Below the pieces are notes generated by a model, which was not told the DNA's origin, searched no databases, and worked only from the letters and a program-made list of their open reading frames with translations. 64,000 bases of DNA from Labia minor (Eukaryota > Arthropoda > Insecta > Dermaptera > Spongiphoridae): NCBI GenBank assembly GCA_963082975.1, contig OY720346.1, positions 71,973,267 to 72,037,266 of the forward strand. The letters run 5' to 3'. Below, one piece after another: positions 1-9,239 of this stretch. How positions within the stretch are numbered: position 1 is the stretch's first letter; the number at the start of each line of letters is the position of its first letter. The translations under genes were made by a program, and so were the position numbers.

Positions 1-498
1 AAATATAGATTTGGTTGCATTTATCTTTAACCGCCATCTTTTAAACCAAAGAGATAACATATCGAGATGAGTTTGAAGTCTTTCAGATACGACATTATGA
101 TTTACATTTGTTGAAATGATTGCAGTATCATCAGCGAAAGTTGCTACGTCATTATAAGGAGAGAGAGGCATGTCTATCATATATAATAGGAAAAGGGCTG
201 GCCCTAGAATACTACCCTGAGGGACTCCTGCTCTAATTTGCATTAAGTTGGAGGAAGAACACCCATATTTAACAAAAAAGTGTCTATTCGATAGATAAGA
301 CTTTAATAATTGATAAAATGTGTCTGGTAAATAGTTTTTAATTTTATAAATTAACCCTGTGTGCCAAATTTTATCAAAAGCCTGTGTTATATCAAGATAT
401 ACTATTCCACAGTAAGATTTACTTTCAAATGCATCTTTAATTTTTTTAACTACCCTATGCACCTGTTCGATAGTAGAGTGTTCTTGACGAAATCAAAT
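1..498 (-). mobile_element. Jockey-type LINE, reverse transcriptase fragment
   Basis: The minus strand translates without interruption into the middle of a non-LTR retrotransposon reverse transcriptase. It reads FRQEHSTIEQ, then LDITQAFDKIWH, then a fingers/palm stretch ending IRAGVPQGSILGPALF, then the catalytic box ATFADDTAII and finally WRLKINATKS. These are the standard Jockey-clade RT motifs, including the FADD active-site aspartates. The fragment starts abruptly at about 498 next to AT-rich DNA, so it is cut at its upstream end, and it continues past the left edge of the window. No nuclease domain is present. As a LINE it is plainly incomplete here. Confidence 0.9.
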
Positions 499-1094
499 AA
501 ATAAACAAAAATGATTCATACCTGAATGCATTTTATTTTGATGTTTCTTGTTTGACACCGATAATTTTATCTCGCAAACATGCATTTAATTTTAATTTTA
601 AATCCATTTAAAATGAATATGCATTGATCTCTCAACTGATGTTTACTATATTCAACCCATCGATCTATTTTCAATGTTGTAAATAATTTTTTTTTTAATT
701 TAATTTAACATTTTTGATTGGCATTTGAAATATGATATGATATATATACTCGTATATGCCTATATAGGTATATCAATTAATAAAGAATTGCATATTTTTC
801 CTTTCACGTGTAAATATCAAATTTTTTTCATTAGCATACTTAAAAAGAAAATTTTATTTATTTTCTTGTTTCGAAGATTTGAAAATATAAGGAGAGTTGC
901 CACCTCTCCGATAACACTTAATTTTAAGGTGTTATCTCTTGGTTTAAAAATTTATAGTTTAAAATTATTATAGTCGTGAAGAAAATAATGAACTTTAGAA
1001 GATATCAAACAAGTATAGGACTATGGTACTCGATAAAATCTATATATATGAAATATTTATTTGTATATATATATATATTTTATATTTTTAAATT
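499..1094. other. AT-rich spacer
   Basis: No coding potential or recognisable element is seen. A short open frame at 725-973 is AT-driven with no family resemblance. Confidence 0.5.
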
Positions 1095-1095
1095 T

Positions 1096-1722
1096 AAATA
1101 AGTTGACTTGTGGCCAGGTCCAAACCGACCGAAGGTTTGAAGTAAATTAATTTCCAGATACAGAAACAATTTCAAATAATTTTAATATATCTATTAATGT
1201 AATAAAAAACAGATATGGATACATAAATAATAAATATTTTTAATTTTATTTTATTTATAATATATATATGCAAGACCAAGCTGTGACGTCATGAATGGCT
1301 GGATGACGTCATATAATTTTAAATCAAGAAAAAACTAATAAATATGATTTTTCTCGAGGATAAAACCAATACAAAGTGCATGATTCGTGGTGATATGTAA
1401 AAAATCTCCTCATGTGAAATTTGGTGTGAAAATAACCCTTCCCTTCTATGCGTCGATCGCTAATACTACCACTTCCGGTTTCCGGATTTGCACCAAAAGT
1501 TGATCAATTCATCCCACTGATGCATTAAGTAAATATACCAAATTTCATCAAAATCGGTTGAGCCGTTCAGGCTGTACACATCTATACGGACGGACAGACG
1601 GACGGACAGACATCATGCTAAAAATACTTTTTTCTGTTAAGAAAATGCATGATTCGTGGAGATATGTAAAAATCTCCGCATGTGAAATTTGGTGTGAAAA
1701 CAATACCTCCTTTACTATCGTC
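1096..1722 (+). repeat. Dispersed repeat family A, near-complete copy
   Basis: This 630-bp repeat recurs in the window. It opens with GTTGACTTGTGGCCAGGTCC and carries two TGACGTCA-type palindromes about 1290-1312. It then has the motif AAAATCGGTTGAGCCGTT, a short CGGA/CAGA microsatellite near 1597-1613, and ends with ATCGTCGGTCGGTA. Other copies are at 15945-16582, 44389-45331, 37612-37889 (5' cut) and 41389-41423 (only the last 35 bp), plus a decayed internal piece near 27895-28045. The constant 3' end with variable 5' ends is the pattern of a retroposon. No protein is encoded. Confidence 0.75.
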
Positions 1723-2608
1723 GGTCGGTAAAAACTTGATGAGATTATGTGTAATGTTTAAATATGAGAGAATATTATGTGAGAACGTGATGCGTGATTG
1801 ATTGATTGATTCTTTCTGATTTTAACAAAAAGTAAAGAAAATTGGAAAAAATAATTTCTGTTGTTTCCTATGGATACTTGTTTGACATGTTATTTCATAT
1901 AATTCTATATTCTGTGTTCATTCTCCTTATATTAAAACAAAATAAAAAGAAAAATAATACTTTTGTTATAACGTAGAAATTAACAGTCCAAATGAACAAT
2001 AATAATAATAACAACATTAAAGTAAATATTTATAGAGGTGTCAAAAAAAAATTGATTTTTTTTTTCTTATAAAACCCCAAGAATTTTAATTTTTATAGAA
2101 AAACAAAACAAAAGAAAAATCATTTGAAAAGATAAATTATTATAAAATAATAACGAAAAGACAAGTACGCATTTTACGATATATATAAATAAATATAATA
2201 ATATATATATATATATAAATTAAATAAATAATAAAAAAACGATTAAAATTGAACGTCCTCTTTTTCTTATTCTAAATAAAAACTTTTCAATATATATATA
2301 GGTATATAAATTGTTTTGTTATATATGAAATATTTTTATATCATTCCTAAGCTTGCATAAATGCTTTCTATTGCATAGATTATTTTAAAAAAATTAACCA
2401 AATATTGATTAAGAAAAACGTGTTTTATTTATTTATTTTTCTTTTCTAATCCTTTGTTTCTACACCACAGAATATGAAAATATCCCTTATAATTATAAAT
2501 TTTGTTTCAATAGAGAATATTTTTAATATTTTTTGTCTTAATTTTTTTAAATTAATATTTGATATTAATGTGATAATTGTTACGTTAATTGTATTTATTT
2601 TTTACACG
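1723..2608. other. AT-rich spacer
   Basis: Simple AT-rich DNA with a TA microsatellite around 2190-2216. No gene is visible. Confidence 0.5.
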
Positions 2609-3044
2609 CTTTTATTGGCTCTTAAAAAAAAAGATAAATATTTTTTATTAGTGTTTTCGAAATATGGTCCTCAAGCCCGGAAGACATTTTGAAAATTGTA
2701 TTTTGGCTCGCGCTTAAAAGTATTTTCCCAACCCTGTATGGGAAAAAGAAAAGGGCTGTATTTAGGGTTTTCCAGGAAATTATTCGATCCATGCTTGGAC
2801 TTCAACGAACATTTAAAAAAAAAATAATTGGCAAAATAGAGTTATGGCCTTACCAACCCATTTTGCTATTCGTTTTTATGTAATAGATTATTATATTATA
2901 TTAAATTTCAATTTATATATTATCTAAAATAATTTTTCAAGAAGCAAAATATTCAGGTATTTGAAAAATCTATGAAACAATTTATTTTTAACTTGGTTCC
3001 TTGTTAATTAACAATTGAATTTTGTTTACTTGTAGAAGAATGAA

Positions 3045-3210
3045 AAAAGGACAAAGCAACAAAAACGACTTTTTCAAAGCTTTTGTGTTTACTTGAAAAG
3101 AAGAGACAATAATAATAATAATAATAATAATACAACAAAAAGGATCTTGGCCAAAGATACTTCGGATGTGCTATTTTAGTTCAAGAAAAAAGATATTCAA
3201 GGGTTTTTTT
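3045..3210 (+). repeat. Family H repeat, partial copy
   Basis: Sequence with GTGTTTACTTGAAAAGAAGA and an AAT microsatellite. It is similar, in inverted orientation, to the right arm of the fold-back element at 6575-6895. The two therefore form inverted repeats on either side of the F-box/LRR gene. Confidence 0.5.
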
Positions 3211-4118
3211 TTGGTTGTGACAAAAGTTGGAATAAGAATTTATTGAAATTTTAAAATGTATTTAGAAAGTTCTAAAACATCTTATTTTAGCTGATCTTAA
3301 TATTTTTAATTATTATAATATATTATTATATAAATTATTAATTTAAATATCGAGAACAATACATTCATGGGTTCTCTTTATTAAAAATATTCTTAATTAT
3401 TTAAATTTGTACAAACTTGTATTAATTTATTAGACTAAAATTGTAAGAGAAACCATATAATATAATAAATATTATGTAGATATATTATATAAGGATTTAT
3501 TTTTATATTATATATAAAGAATATAGGAAAGGATATGAGATTGAATAAGGAAAATAAAATAAATTCACAAATTTCATTTTATAATATTTATTAATATTCA
3601 ATGAATTATTATTATTAATATTAATTAAGATATACATTACAAATATTAAATACAATCGCCATTTTTTAAATAAAACATCAATTACTATATAATGAACAAG
3701 AATAGTATTTATTTTAATAGAGACATTATATTTATAATATATGACTTAAATACTAAAATAATTTTATTAATTATTTAATATTATTTTTTAAATAATTTAA
3801 TTTCAATAAAATAAAACAAAATTACAAAATGTTTATATATTATTATTCTACAATAATATCTTTTAAAAATTGTGCAATACTTACAAATATTAGAATAATA
3901 TATTTATAATATATTTAACTTTAACAATATTTTTTTTAATTTAAATACAAGCATACAATGGTAATTTATTTAATTTTTTTTTTATATTAAAGTAGTATTT
4001 ATTTTCAATTATTAAAAACTATATATAAGTATTTTTAATTTACATATTATAAAATATAAATCTGAAATATTAAAATAACTTAAACTTTTATAACGATCAT
4101 AAGAAATATTTATAAACA

Positions 4119-4124
4119 TTTATT
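4119..4124 (-). terminator. Poly(A) signal of F-box/LRR gene (copy 1)
   Basis: AATAAA on the minus strand, 57 nt past the stop codon. The same site is at 22127-22132 in copy 2. Confidence 0.5.
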
Positions 4125-4180
4125 TTTAATACACTTACATTATAACCAAATATTAAAAGCGATAAAAGATAATATTGAAA

Positions 4181-5665
4181 TCAATAGTCTACACTTTCGA
4201 TAATACTTGCACAAGGTAACAATTTTTTCAAAATCCAAAAGTCATCTCGATTATACAAATTAGATGGCCAGGCTTCAATATCATCATCAGGGTTTTCTTG
4301 TTGAATGTTCAATGTATGAACACGCAAGTTATTTTTGATTGTGCTAAAATCAATTTTTATCTTTGTGCCCTGAAGAATTAAGTGATAGAATGTTTTACAT
4401 TGAAAAATGAATGGAAGTACTTCATTACATATTTTTCGACATCCATACAATGATAAAATATTTAATTTTTTTATTTCATGGATATCCTCTAGATCACTAG
4501 AAATTAATAATTCACAGAATTCTAATCGAAGATCTGTTAAATTTTCAAACTGATTAAGCATTTTCAAGGCATTTTTCTGGACATCTTGGCAAAAAACTAT
4601 TTTCAAATTTGTTAATGGTAACCTTTTTTCAAGAAACACTTTAACTAGTTGCTCTGTAAATGATTGAATTTGCCAAAAAATTACTTTTTTCAATTTACCT
4701 AATGGTGCAATTTCAAAATAACTCCTGAGAATTTTTTCTGGGCCAGAATATCTAATCTGGAGATGTTCTAAATTTTCTAATTTTGACAAATAAGATGGCC
4801 AGGTTTTATTATTAGAAGGAAAAGCGATTTCTAATTCTCTTAAATTAGAGAAGTTAACTATTGATTGCAATGGTCCGATATTTTTTATCAATAATGTCGG
4901 CAAATTTAATGTTACAAGTTTGTTCATTTTCATTATTAATTTATTTATATTTTTATTACAAAAAAATTCAAATGGAAGACTAAACTTTTTTAAATTTGGA
5001 AAAAAATAATTAATAGCCCATAGAAAAATATCATGATTTAGTATGGGCCCTTTTATAATAATTTCCTCTACCTTATTGAAAATAGGATAAGTTGGCGATT
5101 TACCTTCTTCGACATCATTTGATAATTTTATTAGAATATCTCGTATTATATCTAATTTGGAAACATGAAAAACAATTTTTTTTATTCTTAGCATGGATGA
5201 ATGTTTTATAAACTTGATTAAAAATTTATAATTTATCTCATTTACAACAACAGTTTTTATTAAAAAATAGAATCGTTCAAAAAACTGTTCAGCGTAGAAG
5301 GAATTCGAACTGTCAAATATTATAGCAGGAAAAGAAGAAACAATTCCAAATTTGATAATCATATCGTAAAAATATTGATCTTCACTAAAAAGAACCAATT
5401 CTTGTATTGTTGAATATTTCAGAATATTACCTACTATATCTTGCGGTAATCTCCTCATATGTTGATATAATTCTTGATCACAACTGTATTCTTGCGGTAA
5501 TATCCTCATATGTTGACGAAATTCTTGATCACAACTGTAATTTACAGTTGTTTTATTTACAGGAGTCATCTTCTGAACACAATGGTTGGTTTTTTCCATC
5601 TTTTTGTATGGCATGATTAAAAAACAAAAAATAAAATCAAAAACAAAACAAATTGGAAAGTACAC
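4181..5665 (-). CDS. F-box/LRR protein (copy 1), single exon
   Basis: An uninterrupted 494-codon frame without introns. Residues 73-105 (LPQDIVGNILKYSTIQELVL) fit a degenerate F-box, which would dock to Skp1 in an SCF ubiquitin ligase. Residues about 185-460 hold irregular leucine-rich repeats of the form NLxxLxL (for example NLRELEI, NLEHLQI, NLTDLRLEFC, LNILSLYGC), the usual substrate-binding part. The first 17 residues are strongly hydrophobic (MYFPICFVFDFIFCFLI). They could be a signal peptide or anchor, or translation may begin at Met18 or Met23. Residues 43-59 and 60-76 are a 17-residue tandem repeat that doubles the start of the F-box (YSCDQE...MRxLPQ). It is identical to the protein at 22189-23673. 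A poly(A) signal lies 57 nt downstream. Substrate and role are unknown. Secreted F-box/LRR proteins are known as insect effectors and venom components, but that link is only a possibility here. Confidence 0.8.
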   Translation of the reverse strand: MYFPICFVFDFIFCFLIMPYKKMEKTNHCVQKMTPVNKTTVNYSCDQEFRQHMRILPQEYSCDQELYQHMRRLPQDIVGNILKYSTIQELVLFSEDQYFYDMIIKFGIVSSFPAIIFDSSNSFYAEQFFERFYFLIKTVVVNEINYKFLIKFIKHSSMLRIKKIVFHVSKLDIIRDILIKLSNDVEEGKSPTYPIFNKVEEIIIKGPILNHDIFLWAINYFFPNLKKFSLPFEFFCNKNINKLIMKMNKLVTLNLPTLLIKNIGPLQSIVNFSNLRELEIAFPSNNKTWPSYLSKLENLEHLQIRYSGPEKILRSYFEIAPLGKLKKVIFWQIQSFTEQLVKVFLEKRLPLTNLKIVFCQDVQKNALKMLNQFENLTDLRLEFCELLISSDLEDIHEIKKLNILSLYGCRKICNEVLPFIFQCKTFYHLILQGTKIKIDFSTIKNNLRVHTLNIQQENPDDDIEAWPSNLYNRDDFWILKKLLPCASIIESVDY

Positions 5666-7327
5666 TCAGTCAGCAAGCGTGCTAATGTTGACTTGGTGAG
5701 ATGCAGAGAGCAAATGATAGCTGAAGGAAATGGAGGAGGCCGTTTATGTCGAAAATAGGTGTGTCGGAACAGGCAACCAATCAGAAGACCCTTTAAGTAA
5801 AAATAAGAAGAGTGGGGTTCGAACCTTTTTTCTACCTCTCTATTGTATTTGTTCAATATTTTGATTTTCTTATTTTTTTTAACTTTGCAAAGATAAAATT
5901 ATAACTTTCAAATGATTTTAAATGTAATTATTAAAAAATCAGGAATTATAATTATTAAAAAAGTCAAAATTGTTTATCAAATTGCCTTTTTTCTAGGTTT
6001 AAATAATGTACATAATATATATCTTTACTATCTCGCCAGAGAATTCTTCATTAATTTTAATGGTATAAAATATTCATAATTATCTTCAAAATGAAAATCT
6101 ATCCTGAATTCAAATTTTATGCTTCCGAATCCGTTGAAAAAAAAATAATCGGAGCAATACAAAAGGAGTTAGTTACTAAAAGTAATTAATCGCTAATTGT
6201 ATTAAAATTAATTAAATATAATTCTCATTTTGATGAAAAATCCATAAAATAAATTAATCAATTATTACTTCTATTTATAAAGTGACAGCAAGTAGTAAAT
6301 GAAGGATTTTTATGATTTTTATTTCATAATTTTAATTAAAATTAAGGATATTGTAATTAAACAAGTACGACAAAATAAATTCATAAAGTGTATTATCAAA
6401 TATTTATTGAAAGTTTTAATATTCATTTAATAATTTATTTCAAATAATATTTTTCGTTGTGTATGAAAGAATACATCCATAAACTTTGTCAGGCTTATAG
6501 AAAAAGTATTTGGTTCTTTCAAGTCCACATGAGAAAAACCTTATTTTATAAAAAAATTTTATATTTATATTATTGTTAGTTTCTTTTAAAAATTGTATTT
6601 TGTTTAAATAAAAAGGAGAGATAATAATAATACAACCAAAAGCCCTTTTTACTCCTGACCTTTCTTAAAAGATAATACAAATGTCATGTTCCAGTTCTAG
6701 AAAAAAGATTTCTAGAGTAAATATGTATTAAAAATAGAAACCCTTGAGAATATCTTTTTTCTTGAACTATAATATCACATCCGTATTATCATTTTCCAAT
6801 GAAAAAGATCCTTTGTGTTATATTATTATTGTCTATCCTTTTCAAGTAAACACAAAATACAATTTTTTATTTAAAAGAAACTAATAATTTACAAAATAAT
6901 TTTATTTTATAAATAAACTTTCTTATATCTGAAGCCAAGGATTATAATTTTATCATAAGCCACTCTTCTCGCCATTGAAGATATTTATTTTCCTGTCCTT
7001 TTATCTCTCATAAATTTCAATTTATTTTTAATTAAATTTTTCTTTGATTAATATTGTTCTTTTTTATTATTTTAAAAAGTTGATTGGCTTACCTACCATG
7101 GCCTTTTATTAAAAAGTGTTAATCAAATACTTTTCTTTATATCTCTGTCTCTGTATTCTCCCCTCCCATTCCTAAATATTGATTCCAGCGTCTCTTGGTA
7201 ACCCCATAGAATTTAATCTTCATTTAAAATAAACAACTTTCTAGTAGTATGACGTTATTATCATATCCTTATTTTTTTAATGAATTTTAAGCTACTAATT
7301 AACTAAAATAAAAAAAAAATTGACATC
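5666..7327. promoter_or_regulatory. Divergent intergenic region, F-box/LRR and CFAP57 exon 1 (copy 1)
   Basis: A 1.66-kb spacer between two divergently read genes, so it should contain both promoters. I see no clear TATA box. It holds a short GGCGAGATAG terminal fragment of repeat family B at about 6024-6050, a piece related to the 42131-42562 fold-back at 6450-6580, and the fold-back element 6575-6895. Confidence 0.4.
6575..6895. mobile_element. Family H fold-back element (copy 1)
   Basis: The two ends are inverted copies of each other over about 65 bp, beginning TTAGTTTCTTTTAAA and including an AAT-rich run. No coding capacity. It is a non-autonomous inverted-repeat element of unassigned superfamily. 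The copy-2 equivalent is 24583-24903. Confidence 0.5.
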
Positions 7328-7368
7328 ATGGATGAAGAAGATCTGAATGAGGATGATACATCAATCAG
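7328..7368 (+). pseudogene. Detached first coding exon of CFAP57 (copy 1)
   Basis: Encodes MDEEDLNEDDTSI plus AG, followed by a GTGATT splice donor. It is identical to the functional first exon at 25336-25376. No CFAP57 exon 2 follows; instead the sequence runs into MITEs, LINE and hAT DNA, so any transcript from this promoter cannot make CFAP57. It was left by the segmental duplication. Confidence 0.8.
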
Positions 7369-7454
7369 GTGATTTATTATTTAATCTAAGAAAGTAAAAT
7401 TTTAATTTTTATCACACTTACACATTTTAAACTTATTTATTTATTAATAAATTT

Positions 7455-7984
7455 GGTAATTGTTTACAAAACAAGAAGCTCCATGTATTTGGATAAAACT
7501 TTGTCAGTGGATTCTTTTTTTAATTCCAAAGAAACTTTCATTATGCAAAATTTCTCGGTGTTTTCTAAATAGTTTACGAGATAAAAATAGTTAAAATTTG
7601 TATATAAATCCATTGATATTCTATTTAGGTACCATGTTTTATTTATTTGGTCATCAGAGGGTTCTAATAATTTTTTGTGTTTTTTTTCAGTTCGGTTTGG
7701 ATATAAGAAAATTAAAAAAAAAATAATTGGTTAAATCACTTTCCTATATCCAAACCGAAAAATAGTGAATGGGTGAATAATTAGTGAATTAATCAATAAA
7801 ACATTAATTAATGGCTGCACATTTCGACGTTTATTACCAGCTAATCTGTCACAATTTTTTATCTCGTAAACTAGAAGAGACCGAGAAATATTGCATATGG
7901 AAAGTTTCTTTGGAATTAAACAAGGAATCCACTGGTAAAGTTTCATCAAGATCCCTGAAGCTTCTCGTTTTGTAAACAATTACC
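7455..7984. mobile_element. Family C long-TIR MITE with 8-bp target duplication (copy 1)
   Basis: A 530-bp non-autonomous element. The ends GGTAATTGTTTACAAAAC and its complement extend into arms of about 150 bp. It is flanked by perfect direct repeats ATAAATTT (7447-7454 and 7985-7992). The inverted third copy of this locus (30533-31055) lacks it and has a single ATAAATTT, proving insertion. Long TIRs with 8-bp duplications suggest a Mutator-like or hAT-related origin; the superfamily is not settled. The duplicate is at 25463-25992. Confidence 0.85.
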
Positions 7985-8414
7985 ATAAATTTAATTAATT
8001 AAAGAACTATTTTCATTAACTTTTAATAAATAAAGTATATTTTGATTCATACATTAAAAAATGTATAAATTTATATATAAATTGCGAAGCAATATTTTAT
8101 ATTATTTATTATAAATTCTTGTTATTCAAATGCTAGTACTCATTACCAGTATATTGTACTGTACACATAGTAGGATACAAAATACTGATGAAAACAAAAC
8201 AGTCGAAATGATCATTAAGTTGAATTAAAAGATTTATCTTGAAACATAAAACCGTGTGTTTTAATAACTTTTCTTTAACCTTTTTAATTTTATTATTAAT
8301 TTTAATTTTCATTTATAGTTTGAAAATTCTTATATCAGAAAAGTTTTCAGCTTGAATTTCTTGTTATTTTTAAATATTATTTTAAAGGATTACTTGGTTG
8401 CCACTAAATGATAT

Positions 8415-8528
8415 GATATAGTCAATGTTTTATATAATATAATAAAAAATAATATATTTTATAAGTTACTTTTTATCCTCTCTACTTTTTATTTTATAAT
8501 TATTAATTATTATTAATAATTTATTTAA

Positions 8529-8533
<5 letters not shown>
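8415..8533. repeat. Long target-site duplication, left copy
   Basis: This stretch begins GATATAGTCAATG and ends TTTAATATAT. It recurs at 8970-9086 directly after the Jockey insertion. The unoccupied site in the other duplication copy (26423-26541) has it once. The right copy is two T residues shorter in a T run. Confidence 0.85.
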
Positions 8534-8559
<26 letters not shown>

Positions 8560-8969
8560 ATTAAAATATACAAAGATCCTTTAAGGTTATTACAATCTGA
8601 TCTTTTACATATTAGATCAATAAGCAATTTTTTTCTAACCTATATATACAATGCAATTAAACAAAGGTCTTTACTCAATAGTTTGCCTTGTGGTCTTGTC
8701 ACATTAACTACACTAAGTTTAACGCGTAGCACAACTCGCACAATACTCTGCTTTGCACTATTCACTTTCTCACTAACTCAAAAGGTTTTCTTCTCTTGAG
8801 CCTTCTTATCTGGTTTGTGTTGTCTAGGAGCTGGTTAACCTCGACGTTCACATGGTTAAGTAACCTTTGTTCGTGGCTACTGGCAAATTTAGCAATAGTT
8901 TGGTCAACAGTATCCATTTGTAGGTCCCGATGGATATCTCTGTTTCGGCAGTACCAAGGTGCCGAAACA
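8534..8969 (-). mobile_element. 5'-truncated Jockey LINE with poly(A) tail
   Basis: Read on the minus strand, this holds the last ~70 codons of a Jockey ORF2 (IHRDLQMDTVDQTIAKFASS ... RLKRRKPFELVRK, stop at 8762). A roughly 200-bp 3' UTR and an oligo(A) tail (T run 8534-8559 on the plus strand) follow. The RLKRxKPxDL-like ending is characteristic of Jockey proteins. The 5' end is cut within ORF2, as usual for LINE insertions. It is flanked by ~118-bp direct repeats, far longer than the usual LINE target duplication. It is absent from duplication copy 2, so it inserted after that duplication or in one copy only. Confidence 0.88.
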
Positions 8970-9086
8970 GATATAGTCAATGTTTTATATAATATAATAA
9001 AAAATAATATATTTTATAAGTTACTTTATCCTCTCTACTTTTTATTTTATAATTATTAATTATTATTAATAATTTATTTAATATAT
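8970..9086. repeat. Long target-site duplication, right copy
   Basis: Matches 8415-8533 apart from a 2-nt shortening of a T run. It continues into the sequence found to the right of the single copy at 26423-26541. Confidence 0.85.
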
Positions 9087-9087
9087 A

Positions 9088-9153
9088 TACACGAAGTATG
9101 TTCTAAAGAAAAGGTGAATTCTAAATTTTCGCTGCTTGTGTATCTTCGATTAT
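9088..9153. mobile_element. mariner 5' end remnant
   Basis: Contains ACGAAGTATGTTCTAAAG and following bases, matching the left end of the mariner at 26544-26812. Similarity to copy 2 stops at 9153; from there copy 2 is deleted into the transposase C-terminus, while copy 1 runs into sequence that may be original mariner leader interrupted by the hAT element at 9240. Confidence 0.6.
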
Positions 9154-9239
9154 TGATTTTTTTTTTTTGTATATGTTTCTCATATAGTGACATTATCAGC
9201 CATTTTGAATTAGTAGTTTGCTTTTAACTAACTAATAAC

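Larger units (their letters stand above)
2609..9153. repeat. Segmental duplication, copy 1
   Basis: This block is repeated in the same orientation at 20561-26603. From about 3530 to 8533 the two copies are almost base-identical; I noticed one substitution (7908 G versus 25916 T). The first 900 bp (2609-3530) is clearly more diverged, with many substitutions and indels. Copy 1 carries a Jockey insertion at 8534-8969 that copy 2 lacks. Similarity ends at 9153/26603 inside a shared mariner 5' end. Sequence beyond each end differs, which argues against a simple uncollapsed haplotype. The block includes an F-box/LRR gene, a divergent intergenic region and the first coding exon of CFAP57. Confidence 0.9.

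Noticed and set aside
5407-5616. Open frame on the plus strand opposite the F-box start
   Set aside because: It is the antisense shadow of the 51-bp repeat in the F-box/LRR gene.
5812-5826. tRNA B box (GGGGTTCGAACC) near the F-box gene
   Set aside because: No A box or cloverleaf could be found on either strand at the right distance.
7731-7979. 82-codon minus-strand frame
   Set aside because: Lies entirely in one arm of the family C MITE and has no protein resemblance.
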